Shown here piece by piece: positions 56,077 to 64,000 of a DNA stretch of 64,000 nt (position 1 is its first letter; each line of letters opens with the position of its first letter). Under the pieces are notes generated by a model, which searched no databases, was not told the DNA's origin, and saw nothing but the letters and a program-made list of their open reading frames with translations. A program made the translations under genes and the position numbers. The DNA comes from Flavobacteriales bacterium. GTDB lineage: Bacteria; Bacteroidota; Bacteroidia; Flavobacteriales; Flavobacteriaceae. Where the stretch lies: positions 1 through 64,000 of the forward strand of contig JAGXRF010000061.1 of assembly GCA_018335925.1 (NCBI GenBank), in the 5' to 3' direction.

Positions 56077-56150
56077 GAATAGGTAACTCGGAAATCCCAA
56101 AAAAAAAGTTTCAAATTCCAAATTATTATCAAATAACTTGAAACCTGAAA

Positions 56151-56204
56151 CTTGAAATGCAGACGTTTCAGTCTGCATCGAGACAAGCATAGCTTCGTCT
56201 CGAC
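56151..56204 (-). repeat. Double-hairpin dispersed repeat, copy B
   Basis: Minus-strand copy of the element at 47338. Hairpin 1 is CGAGAC(G)AAGC with GCTTGTCTCG; hairpin 2 is ATGCAGAC with GTCTGCAT. Relative to copy A, a T-A pair has become A-T in stem 2 and a C-G pair closing a GAA loop has become T-A, so base pairing is kept. It lies just downstream of the cyclophilin-FKBP gene. Confidence 0.75.
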
Positions 56205-56220
56205 TTTAAACTTTTAAATA

Positions 56221-57153
56221 CTACTTCACATCCATCAACTCCACATCAAATACTAAAGTTGCGTTTGGTGGAATTACCCCTCCTGCTCCTCTAGATCCGT
56301 ATGCCAAGTCAGATGGAATTACAAATCTTGCTTTGTCACCAACTTGTAATAATTGAATGCCTTCGTCCCAACCCGGAATCACTTGCCCGATTCCTAAAAC
56401 AAAGTCAATAGGTTGTTTGCGTTTGTAAGAAGAATCGAAAACCATTCCGTTGGTTAATGCTCCTGAGTAGTGAACAGAAACCTTTTTGCCTTTGGTTGCC
56501 TTGGTGCCATTTCCTTTTTGAATAATTTGGTAACGCAAACCTGAAGCAGTTTTTTCAAAACCGGCACTGTGCTTGTCTAATTCTTCTTCTGCTCTTCTCT
56601 TTTCATCTGCCAAACGCTTTTCTCTGGAACCTTCAAACGTTCTAAAAGCTTCCACTGCATTCCATTTTTCAGCTTCTGCTCCCACACGAATAATTTCTAC
56701 TTTCTCCATTTTATCGTCTTGGGCAATGGCATTTACCACTTCTTGTCCTTCTACCACATGACCAAAAACGGTATGTTTGTTATCTAACCAAGAAGTCTCC
56801 ACGTGGGTAATAAAAAACTGAGAACCATTGGTTCCTGGTCCTGCATTTGCCATAGAAAGCACCCCAGGTCCGTTGTGTTTTAAATCTGGGTGAAACTCAT
56901 CGTCAAACTGATATCCGGGACCACCAACTCCGGTTCCTTGTGGGCAACCTCCTTGAACCATAAAATCAGCAATCACTCTATGAAATTTTAAACCATCATA
57001 GTAGGCAGTACCCATTGGTTTTACTTTATTTTCTAATTGTCCTTCTGCCAAAGCCACAAAATTCCCCACCGTTCCTGGAGTTTTATCATGGGTAAGTTTC
57101 ACTAAAATATTTCCTTTGTTGGTGTGAAACTTTGCGTAAATTCCGTTTTCCAT
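56221..57153 (-). CDS. Dual peptidylprolyl isomerase: cyclophilin-FKBP fusion
   Basis: Protein of 310 residues without a signal peptide. Residues about 1-160 are a cyclophilin domain (YDGLKFHRVIADFMVQGG, GTNGSQFFITHVETSWLDN and HTVFGHVVEGQ). A charged helical linker covers about 160-205. Residues about 210-310 are an FKBP domain (VSVHYSGALTNGMVFDSSY, QVIPGWDEGIQLLQVGDKA, PSDLAYG). Two unrelated prolyl isomerase folds are joined, a so-called dual-family immunophilin. Both active sites look intact. Probably assists cytoplasmic protein folding. Confidence 0.93.
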   Translation of the reverse strand: MENGIYAKFHTNKGNILVKLTHDKTPGTVGNFVALAEGQLENKVKPMGTAYYDGLKFHRVIADFMVQGGCPQGTGVGGPGYQFDDEFHPDLKHNGPGVLSMANAGPGTNGSQFFITHVETSWLDNKHTVFGHVVEGQEVVNAIAQDDKMEKVEIIRVGAEAEKWNAVEAFRTFEGSREKRLADEKRRAEEELDKHSAGFEKTASGLRYQIIQKGNGTKATKGKKVSVHYSGALTNGMVFDSSYKRKQPIDFVLGIGQVIPGWDEGIQLLQVGDKARFVIPSDLAYGSRGAGGVIPPNATLVFDVELMDVK

Positions 57154-57177
57154 TATTTTTTATTTAGTTGTTTTTAA

Positions 57178-57699
57178 TTATTTGGTTTTTTCCCCAACAA
57201 AATAGTCGGAGGGTGATTTGAACAACACATTAAACGTGGTTAAACTACCGTAAATTCTGGTAATGTATTGTTGAAGCTCTACTTTTTCGGCATCGTCTAA
57301 TTTACTAGCATTAATTTTTTGCTCCATTACTCTTAACCTATCGCGAACCATCACAATTTTATGAAAAAAAGTATCGATAGGAACTTCTTTATTTTGGGTA
57401 GGTGTTCCAGGTTCCATGATCAATTTTCCGCCTTTCCATTTATCCGCAATGGCAACTTGTTCAGTTACGTCTGACCATCTTCTTAAAACCTGTTTCAAGA
57501 TTTTTTCCACTTCAAAAAAACTAACGGTATCCACTTCGTCTTCCACTGCTTCAATCACTTCAAAAGAATCATCAATATCAATGGTTTCCAATCCGTTTTC
57601 AATAAAAGTAATCCAATAATGTTGTGCTGTTACGTTGGTCACTACGCCTAATCCAAAAGAAGGGTGCTTAATTCTTGAACCTATTCCGAGTAATTTCAT
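57178..57699 (-). CDS. Small protein with Tudor/CarD-like N-terminal module
   Basis: Protein of 173 residues from the ATG at 57699; longer frames lack a conserved start. The N-terminus LGIGSRIKHPSFGLGVVTNV followed by WITFIENGLETIDID resembles the small barrel at the C-terminus of UvrD/PcrA helicases, which contacts RNA polymerase. The rest (about 65-165) is alpha-helical. The gene is divergent from uvrA with about 170 bases between. The Tudor-like assignment is by eye. Confidence 0.75.
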   Translation of the reverse strand: MKLLGIGSRIKHPSFGLGVVTNVTAQHYWITFIENGLETIDIDDSFEVIEAVEDEVDTVSFFEVEKILKQVLRRWSDVTEQVAIADKWKGGKLIMEPGTPTQNKEVPIDTFFHKIVMVRDRLRVMEQKINASKLDDAEKVELQQYITRIYGSLTTFNVLFKSPSDYFVGEKTK

Positions 57700-57835
57700 G
57701 GTATTTTTTTGTAATTGGTTGCAAAAATAAGGGTTTTGAATCAAGGATGCAATTACCGAATAATCACAAAGTAAAGAAAGTGGTAATTAACAATATATTC
57801 GCAACCTGTGTAGTAAAAAAAATATTATTTTCCTT

Positions 57836-57843
57836 TACTTTTG
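57836..57843 (+). promoter_or_regulatory. -7 element of the uvrA promoter
   Basis: TACTTTTG matches TAnnTTTG and lies 25 bases before the ATG. No good -33 box at the usual spacing. Confidence 0.45.
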
Positions 57844-57868
57844 TAGTTCGCGTTTTTTTGAAAAATTC

Positions 57869-60703
57869 ATGCAAACAACTACAGATACCATTGAGGTTTT
57901 AGGAGCTAGAGTACACAATTTAAAAAACCTGGATGTTTCTATTCCAAGGGAGAAATTGGTGGTGATTACCGGACTTTCGGGTTCCGGAAAATCATCCTTG
58001 GCTTTTGATACCATTTATGCAGAAGGTCAACGCAGGTATGTAGAAACTTTTTCTGCCTATGCCCGTCAGTTTTTAGGTGGATTGGAACGTCCGGATGTGG
58101 ATAAAATTGATGGCTTATCTCCGGTAATTGCCATTGAACAAAAAACCACCAACAAAAGCCCACGCTCTACCGTTGGAACTATTACTGAGATTTATGACTT
58201 TTTCCGATTGTTGTTTGCACGTGCATCCGATGCTTACAGCTATAACACCGGAAAAAAAATGGTTTCTTACTCTGACGATCAAATTGTAGAAATCATTCAA
58301 GAACAATTTGCAAACCTCAAAGTGGCATTTTTGGCACCGGTTGTTCGTGCTCGGAAAGGGCATTATGGGGAATTGTTTCAACAAATTTCCAAACAAGGAT
58401 TTTTAAAAGTTCGAGTGGATGGAGTAATTGTTGACATTACTCCCGGAATGAAAGTGGACAGATACAAAACCCACGATATTGAAATTGTGGTAGATAGAAT
58501 GTTGGTTGGTACTACCGAAACTGACCAAAAACGAATTTACGAAAGCGTAAAAACCAGCATGCATCATGGAGATGATTTGATGATGGTAATTAACTTAGAC
58601 AACCAACAATTGCGGTATTTCAGCAGAACATTGATGTGTCCGGATACCGGAATTTCTTACCCAAATCCGGAGCCTAATAGTTTTTCGTTCAATTCACCCA
58701 AAGGAGCTTGTGAAACTTGCAATGGTTTGGGGATGGTGCACCATTTGAATTTAGAAAAAATCATTCCAAATCCAAAACTTTCTATCAAACAAGGAGGTTT
58801 GGCTCCCATTGGAGAATACAAAACCACCTGGATTTTTAAGCAAATTGAAACCATTTTAGAACGCTTCGGTCACAAAATAACCGAACCGATAGAGAATTTA
58901 TCTGAGGAAGCCATGCAGATGATTTTGCATGGTGGCAATGAACGAATTACCATAGCTTCTAAAACTTTAGGAGTAAATAAAGAATACCAAATTGATTTTG
59001 AAGGAATTGCCTCATTTATTGAAAAGCAGCATGAAGAAGCTACATCAAACAGCATCAAACGTTGGGCTAAGGAGTTTATGGATGAAAAATCTTGTACAGA
59101 TTGTGGTGGAAGCAGATTAAAAAAGGAAGCTCTTTATTTTCAATTGGCTGGGCAAAACTTAGGAGATTTGGTGCAAATGGACTTGCAAGATTTGCAACAA
59201 TGGATAGAAAATTTACCCAAACACTTGGAGGCCAAACAACTTAAAATTGCTGAGGAAATTTTAAAAGAAATCAAAACCAGATTGCAGTTTTTACTAGATG
59301 TTGGATTGGGATATTTAAACCTCAACCGAAGCTCAAAAACCCTTTCGGGAGGAGAGGCACAACGAATTCGTTTGGCCACGCAAATTGGTTCGCAATTGGT
59401 AGGTGTATTGTATATTTTAGACGAACCAAGCATTGGTTTGCATCAACGAGATAATGATAGATTGATACAATCCTTAAAGCAACTTCGTGATGTTGGAAAC
59501 TCGGTTTTGGTGGTGGAGCATGACAGAGACATGATTGAACAAGCCGACTATGTGATAGATATTGGTCCGAAAGCTGGGTATTATGGTGGACAAATTGTTT
59601 CTATGGGAGCACCAAAACAAATGTTGTTAGAGGATACTCTCACGGCAAAGTACCTGAGAAATGAGTTGACCATTGCGGTGCCAAAAACCAGAAGAAAAGG
59701 AAATGGCAAACAATTGGTTTTAAACGGAGCCAAAGGGAACAATTTAAAAAATGTAAATGCAACATTTCCGTTAGGAACACTGATTTGCGTGACTGGAGTT
59801 TCTGGGAGCGGAAAATCGACATTAATCAACGAAACGCTTTATCCAATTTTAAACCAACACTTTTATCACGCAGTAAAAGAACCTCTACCATATGACTCGA
59901 TCAAAGGTTTGGAACACTTGGACAAGGTGATTGACATTGACCAAAGTCCGATAGGAAGAAGCCCAAGAAGCAATCCGGCAACCTACACCGAAGTTTTTTC
60001 AGAAATCAGAAACTTATTTACCAAAACTCCTGAGGCTATGATTCGTGGATATAAACCAGGTAGATTTAGTTTTAATGTTTCTGGTGGGAGATGTGAAACC
60101 TGCGAAGGATCGGGCATCAAAAAAATAGAAATGAATTTTTTACCCGATGTGTATGTAACTTGCGAAACTTGCATGGGAAAACGCTTTAACAGAGAAACTC
60201 TAGAAATTAGATACAAAGGAAAATCTATTTCAGATATTTTAGACATGACTATTGATGATGCTGTGGTGTTTTTTGAAAATATCCCGAAAATTCATCGAAA
60301 AATAAAAACCATCCAAGAGGTTGGTTTGGGGTATTTAACTTTAGGGCAACAAAGTACCACTCTATCTGGTGGAGAAGCACAACGCATCAAATTAGCATCG
60401 GAACTTTCTAAAAAAGATACCGGAAACACTTTTTATATTTTAGACGAACCTACTACCGGATTGCATTTTGAAGATGTACGTGTATTGATGGAAGTGATTG
60501 AAAAGTTGGTGGTAAAAGGAAATACCGTTTTAATTATTGAGCACAATTTAGATGTAATCAAGTTAGCAGATTACATTATTGATATTGGCCCTGAAGGTGG
60601 AAAATATGGTGGAGAAATTGTAGCATCTGGAACTCCGGAAGAGGTATGTAAAGCAAAAGGAAGCATTACTGCTCCCTATTTAAAAAAAGAATTGAACCAT
60701 TAA
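57869..60703 (+). CDS. uvrA: UvrABC system protein A
   Basis: ATPase of 944 residues that finds DNA damage and loads UvrB. Two ABC modules are visible: Walker [10 protein letters not shown] near residue 31 and GVSGSGKST near 640, two signature LSGGEAQRI motifs, and two Walker B segments (ILDEPSIGL and ILDEPTTGL). Zinc-binding cysteines are CETCNG, CTDCGG and the long CETCEGSG to CETCMG module. Full length. The gene for a LOG-family protein follows after 11 bases. Confidence 0.98.
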   Translation: MQTTTDTIEVLGARVHNLKNLDVSIPREKLVVITGLSGSGKSSLAFDTIYAEGQRRYVETFSAYARQFLGGLERPDVDKIDGLSPVIAIEQKTTNKSPRSTVGTITEIYDFFRLLFARASDAYSYNTGKKMVSYSDDQIVEIIQEQFANLKVAFLAPVVRARKGHYGELFQQISKQGFLKVRVDGVIVDITPGMKVDRYKTHDIEIVVDRMLVGTTETDQKRIYESVKTSMHHGDDLMMVINLDNQQLRYFSRTLMCPDTGISYPNPEPNSFSFNSPKGACETCNGLGMVHHLNLEKIIPNPKLSIKQGGLAPIGEYKTTWIFKQIETILERFGHKITEPIENLSEEAMQMILHGGNERITIASKTLGVNKEYQIDFEGIASFIEKQHEEATSNSIKRWAKEFMDEKSCTDCGGSRLKKEALYFQLAGQNLGDLVQMDLQDLQQWIENLPKHLEAKQLKIAEEILKEIKTRLQFLLDVGLGYLNLNRSSKTLSGGEAQRIRLATQIGSQLVGVLYILDEPSIGLHQRDNDRLIQSLKQLRDVGNSVLVVEHDRDMIEQADYVIDIGPKAGYYGGQIVSMGAPKQMLLEDTLTAKYLRNELTIAVPKTRRKGNGKQLVLNGAKGNNLKNVNATFPLGTLICVTGVSGSGKSTLINETLYPILNQHFYHAVKEPLPYDSIKGLEHLDKVIDIDQSPIGRSPRSNPATYTEVFSEIRNLFTKTPEAMIRGYKPGRFSFNVSGGRCETCEGSGIKKIEMNFLPDVYVTCETCMGKRFNRETLEIRYKGKSISDILDMTIDDAVVFFENIPKIHRKIKTIQEVGLGYLTLGQQSTTLSGGEAQRIKLASELSKKDTGNTFYILDEPTTGLHFEDVRVLMEVIEKLVVKGNTVLIIEHNLDVIKLADYIIDIGPEGGKYGGEIVASGTPEEVCKAKGSITAPYLKKELNH

Positions 60704-60714
60704 AAAATAACCAT

Positions 60715-61440
60715 ATGTCTATGAACGAATACGAAAACGAAGACCACAGAATTCAATCAAAGTTTCAACAAAAAACTTGGAACGAGATAAGAACTAACGA
60801 CTCTTGGGCAATTTTTAAAATCATGTCAGAGTTTGTAAATGGTTTTGAAACCATGGGTAGAATAGGGCCTTGTGTTTCTATTTTCGGGTCTGCCCGAACC
60901 AAACCAGACCACGAATATTATTTATTGGCAGAAGAAATTGCTTATAAAATTAGCAAAGCCGGTTACGGAGTAATTACTGGTGGTGGCCCTGGAATTATGG
61001 AAGCAGGTAATAAGGGAGCACACAGAGGCGGAGGAACTTCGGTAGGACTGAATATCGAATTGCCTTTTGAACAACACTTTAATCCTTACATTGATAATGA
61101 CAAAAACTTACAATTCGATTACTTTTTTGTAAGAAAGGTAATGTTTGTAAAGTATTCACAAGGATTTGTAGTAATGCCCGGAGGTTTTGGAACTTTAGAC
61201 GAGTTGTTTGAAGCAATTACCCTGATTCAAACCAAAAAGATTGGTAGATTTCCTATTATTTTGGTAGGTTCTAGTTTTTGGGGAGGATTGATGGAATGGA
61301 TTGAAAATGTGTTATTAGAAAAATACCAAAAAATTAGTCCAGGAGATATGAATCTGTTTAAAATTGTAGATACTGCAGATGAAGTAGTAGAACATTTGAA
61401 CAGTTTTTACAAAAAATACAACTTGTCTCCAAACTTCTAA
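60715..61440 (+). CDS. LOG family (TIGR00730-like) nucleotide hydrolase
   Basis: Rossmann-fold protein of 241 residues with the signature GGGPGIMEAGNKGA and VMPGGFGTLDELFE (PGGxGTxxE). Family members cleave ribose-5-phosphate from nucleotide monophosphates, including cytokinin precursors in plants. The bacterial role is probably nucleotide salvage. Likely co-transcribed with uvrA. Confidence 0.92.
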   Translation: MSMNEYENEDHRIQSKFQQKTWNEIRTNDSWAIFKIMSEFVNGFETMGRIGPCVSIFGSARTKPDHEYYLLAEEIAYKISKAGYGVITGGGPGIMEAGNKGAHRGGGTSVGLNIELPFEQHFNPYIDNDKNLQFDYFFVRKVMFVKYSQGFVVMPGGFGTLDELFEAITLIQTKKIGRFPIILVGSSFWGGLMEWIENVLLEKYQKISPGDMNLFKIVDTADEVVEHLNSFYKKYNLSPNF

Positions 61441-61465
61441 GAAATTTGTTTTTAATAAAATTGCT

Positions 61466-62719
61466 ATGAACAAAAAATTAATTTCTTACGTTGTTATTTT
61501 TGGTTTTGGTTTGTTTTCCCCATTTTCGTGGAGCCAAATCGAAATCAAAACCATGGTGTACAACATCTTGCGATTTCCGAGTAGCCCACCTGCCAATCGA
61601 GAAATTACCTTGCGAAATATTTTACAAGAATACACACCAGATATTTTTATGGTAAATGAATTGGACGATGCCAATGGTTCCAATTTGTTGCTAAATCAGT
61701 CGTTAAAACCTTTAAATCCTGCCTTCGAAGCAGCTACTTATTATCCCAATCAATCTGCAAATGATCCATTACAACAAATGTTGTATTACAACTCGGATAA
61801 GTTTGAATTGATATTCGAAACTTTATATCCAACTACTGTTCGGGATATCAATCACTATGTGTTGGCTTTAAAAACAGCAGATTACGACACCGACCCGATC
61901 AATTTACATGTATTTGTTACGCATTTAAAGTCTAGTACAGGAACTACCAATCAGCAAATTAGACTTCAAATGGTAAATGTTTTTTTAAATGCATTGGCCG
62001 GAGTACCTGCCAATGATTTTGTATTGTTTGCAGGTGATTTGAATTTGTATACCGCTTCGGAGCCTGCATACCAAGCTTTGCTCAATACAAACAACACACA
62101 TGTATTGGTAGATCCTATTAATGCATCTGGCTCATGGAGTAACAATGCCAATTTTGCATGGGTACATACCCAATCTACCAGAGCTGCAACTGTACCTGGT
62201 TGGGGAAATAGTTATGCCACCGGTGGTTTAGATGATCGTTTTGACTTTATTTTAATCAAACAAAACATGCTTACCAATCCAAAATTGCAATACGTTCCGG
62301 GAACTTACCAAGCTTATGGGAATAATGGAAATTGTTTCGACTTAAGCATCAACAATACCAACTGCACAGGCACTTTTAGTTTAGCAACCCGACAATTGTT
62401 GTTTAACATGAGTGATCATTTACCAGTAGTAATGCAATTACAATCCAACAAAACATTAAAAAATATATCTCCAAAAATCACTTCAAAAAATTGGGGAACT
62501 ATTCTTCAAAACCCTTCTAATCAATGGCTTGAAATTTCAATGGAAGAAGACTCTTATCAAGAATTAGAAATTTATAACCTACAAGGGCAAAAGATGGAAG
62601 GTATTTATGTACCTTCGGGTAATTTCACCAAAGTTTGGGTGGAACATTGGCCTACTGGAGTTTATTGGATTAAAAACAAAACTTTAGGAGGAACTGCATT
62701 AAAATTTGTAAAGCAATAA
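61466..62719 (+). CDS. T9SS-exported endonuclease/exonuclease/phosphatase family protein
   Basis: Exported protein of 417 residues. Signal peptide to PFSWSQ, then an EEP fold (about 25-325) with Glu in MVNELDDAN, HLKSS, AGDLNLYT, DDRFDFILI and the final SDHLPV. The C-terminus (about 345-417) is a T9SS type A-like sorting domain, NPSNQWLEI to ALKFVKQ. Could be an extracellular nuclease or phosphoesterase. The next gene starts directly after its stop codon. Confidence 0.9.
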   Translation: MNKKLISYVVIFGFGLFSPFSWSQIEIKTMVYNILRFPSSPPANREITLRNILQEYTPDIFMVNELDDANGSNLLLNQSLKPLNPAFEAATYYPNQSANDPLQQMLYYNSDKFELIFETLYPTTVRDINHYVLALKTADYDTDPINLHVFVTHLKSSTGTTNQQIRLQMVNVFLNALAGVPANDFVLFAGDLNLYTASEPAYQALLNTNNTHVLVDPINASGSWSNNANFAWVHTQSTRAATVPGWGNSYATGGLDDRFDFILIKQNMLTNPKLQYVPGTYQAYGNNGNCFDLSINNTNCTGTFSLATRQLLFNMSDHLPVVMQLQSNKTLKNISPKITSKNWGTILQNPSNQWLEISMEEDSYQELEIYNLQGQKMEGIYVPSGNFTKVWVEHWPTGVYWIKNKTLGGTALKFVKQ

Positions 62720-64000
62720 TTGAAAAGAATACTCTACATATTGGGGTTATTTTGTGTAACCGTGATAAAGTTGTATGGACAAACTTCCATGCAAGTGTTT
62801 GCTACTTTTCAGCCTGACAAAAACCGAATGTTGGTGGAACAAAAAATTTTAATTGAAAATCAAATCCAACAACCCATATTGAAAATTTACCTAAACGACT
62901 GGAACCATTCTTTTTCGGGAAAAGATACTCCGTTAGCCAAAAGATTTTCAGATGAATTTATTCGAAATTTTCATCTTTCTAAAAACAGCGAAAAAGGATT
63001 TACTTCTTTAAAATCACTAGAAATAAAGGAGCAAGAAATTACTTGGTGCAGATTGCCCAATCAAGTAGACATTGTTGAAATCACATTAAACAAACCTTTG
63101 GCTCCGGGAGAAAAAGCAACCATCCTGTTGCAGTATAATATTATTTTACCCAAAACTAAATTTACCGGATTTGGACAAAATGCTCCTGATTTTTTTGCCT
63201 ATCGAAATAGCTTTATCACTCCAGCATTTTTCTCAGAAAAAGATCAAGTAAAATATAGTCATTTGAATATTGACGATAATGCAGCAGAGCCATTTACCTC
63301 AGAAGTCAAAGTGGTTTATCCGAGTAATTATCATTTTACAAGTGATATGCAAGTAACCGAGCAAACCTTTGAAGAAAGTTATGCTGTTAAAAAACTCGTT
63401 GGAAAAAACAAGAGAGATATCCAAATGTTTTTCACCAAAAAAGCTGTATTTTCCTCTCACAAAAATCAAAAATTAGAAGTCGCTTACAATATCCAAGACA
63501 AAAAATTAAATGCCATTCAAAAAGCGTTGATCATTGACCGGATTGTGCATTATACAGATAGTGTGATTGGGAAATATCCGCATCCAAAAATTTTGGTAAC
63601 CCAACAGGATTATGATAAAAATCCTTTTTACGGCTTAAACCAATTACCAAGTTTTATTAGCCCGTTTGCTGACGATTTTGTATTTGAAATTAAATTTTTA
63701 AAAACTTTTTTAAATACCTACTTAAAAAATTCATTGCAATTAGACCAACGTAAGTACAATTGGATTTACGATGCCATTCAGGTGTACGTGATGATGGATT
63801 ACATTGAGAAATATTATCCGGATGAGAAAATGTTAGGCAATGTATCCAATTTAAAATTATTGAAAGGGTATTATTTAACTAAGTTGAAATTTAACCAACA
63901 ATACAGCTATTACTATTTGTTAATGGCTCGAAAAAATTTAGACCAAGCGATTGGAGATTCCAAAGAAACTTTGCTTAAATTTAATGAACAAATAGCCGGA
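62720..64000 (+). CDS. Aminopeptidase-like exported protein (5' part, runs off the edge)
   Basis: An open frame of 427 codons starts at TTG 62720, immediately after the previous stop TAA, and has no stop before the edge. There is a signal peptide (to LYGQ). The N-terminal beta region and then a helical domain with YNWIYDAIQVYVMMDYIEKY (about 345-364) resemble M1/gluzincin aminopeptidases of Flavobacteriia. In the part visible I find no HExxH, although it would be expected before that helix. It may be an inactive relative. The remainder lies outside the window. Confidence 0.75.
   Translation, partial: MKRILYILGLFCVTVIKLYGQTSMQVFATFQPDKNRMLVEQKILIENQIQQPILKIYLNDWNHSFSGKDTPLAKRFSDEFIRNFHLSKNSEKGFTSLKSLEIKEQEITWCRLPNQVDIVEITLNKPLAPGEKATILLQYNIILPKTKFTGFGQNAPDFFAYRNSFITPAFFSEKDQVKYSHLNIDDNAAEPFTSEVKVVYPSNYHFTSDMQVTEQTFEESYAVKKLVGKNKRDIQMFFTKKAVFSSHKNQKLEVAYNIQDKKLNAIQKALIIDRIVHYTDSVIGKYPHPKILVTQQDYDKNPFYGLNQLPSFISPFADDFVFEIKFLKTFLNTYLKNSLQLDQRKYNWIYDAIQVYVMMDYIEKYYPDEKMLGNVSNLKLLKGYYLTKLKFNQQYSYYYLLMARKNLDQAIGDSKETLLKFNEQIAG

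Overview
The window reads as a chromosome segment of a marine or soil-type member of the Flavobacteriia (phylum Bacteroidota). The evidence is the low G+C content, promoters of the Bacteroidota kind (TTTG or TTG, about 19 bases, then TAnnTTTG), very weak Shine-Dalgarno signals, six genes whose products end in type IX secretion (T9SS) type A sorting domains, a TonB receptor paired with a DUF4249 lipoprotein, and many Flavobacteriia-typical small families (DUF2805/TIGR03643, DUF5522, DUF2721, DUF4136). I see no rRNA, CRISPR array, integrase, transposase or prophage. Most of the window is ordinary core genome.

Layout, left to right. 1-482: a 127-bp tandem repeat next to a tRNA-Tyr gene. 483-4586: a thioredoxin-fold lipoprotein, uvrB and a membrane protein. 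4641-9360: an AT-rich accessory block made of a T9SS-exported subtilase flanked by two direct copies of a small T9SS-exported gene, closed by a long imperfect inverted repeat. 9398-14940: DUF4249 lipoprotein, TonB-dependent receptor and monomeric NADP isocitrate dehydrogenase. 15247-17713: a three-gene ABC/FtsX-type permease/DUF3299 operon. 17735-20464: a YjjG-type nucleotidase, a HigBA toxin-antitoxin pair, trmD and two small membrane proteins. 20531-27587: a PAQR protein, htpG, two envelope lipoproteins, a TetR-like regulator with an ABC1/UbiB-family kinase, and an orphan ABC ATPase. 27736-31032: two large T9SS adhesin-like proteins. 31122-35675: S9 peptidase, a small exported protein and alkaline phosphatase. 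35758-38898: ECF sigma factor, glycosyltransferase, a small membrane protein and a MacB-like permease.

The right half carries hisS and a KAS III-like synthase (39037-41498). It continues with a minus-strand operon ending in hemL (41616-45027), then DUF5522, hutU, a DUF4136 lipoprotein, an aromatic amino acid hydroxylase and a rhodanese. A five-gene minus-strand operon (50289-53113) is headed by a zinc-ribbon/HTH protein and a DUF1648 membrane protein. The rest holds two DUF2805 paralogues, a sterol desaturase-like protein, AlkB, a thioredoxin-like protein, a cyclophilin-FKBP fusion, a Tudor-like small protein divergent from uvrA, uvrA, a LOG-family protein, a T9SS-exported nuclease/phosphatase and the 5' part of an aminopeptidase-like gene that runs off the right edge.

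Themes: DNA repair (uvrB, uvrA, alkB), amino acid catabolism (hutU, aromatic hydroxylase), and secreted proteolysis and adhesion through T9SS. The most unusual items are the subtilase cassette with its duplicated flanking genes, two dispersed copies of a covarying double-hairpin repeat (47338 and 56151), two long inverted-repeat elements sitting where terminators would be (9090 and 27592), the DUF2089-DUF1648 operon with a palindrome at its promoter, a 110-residue membrane protein with an HExxH motif (44695), and the Tudor-like protein beside uvrA (57178). All similarity calls are from reading the sequence; no search was run.
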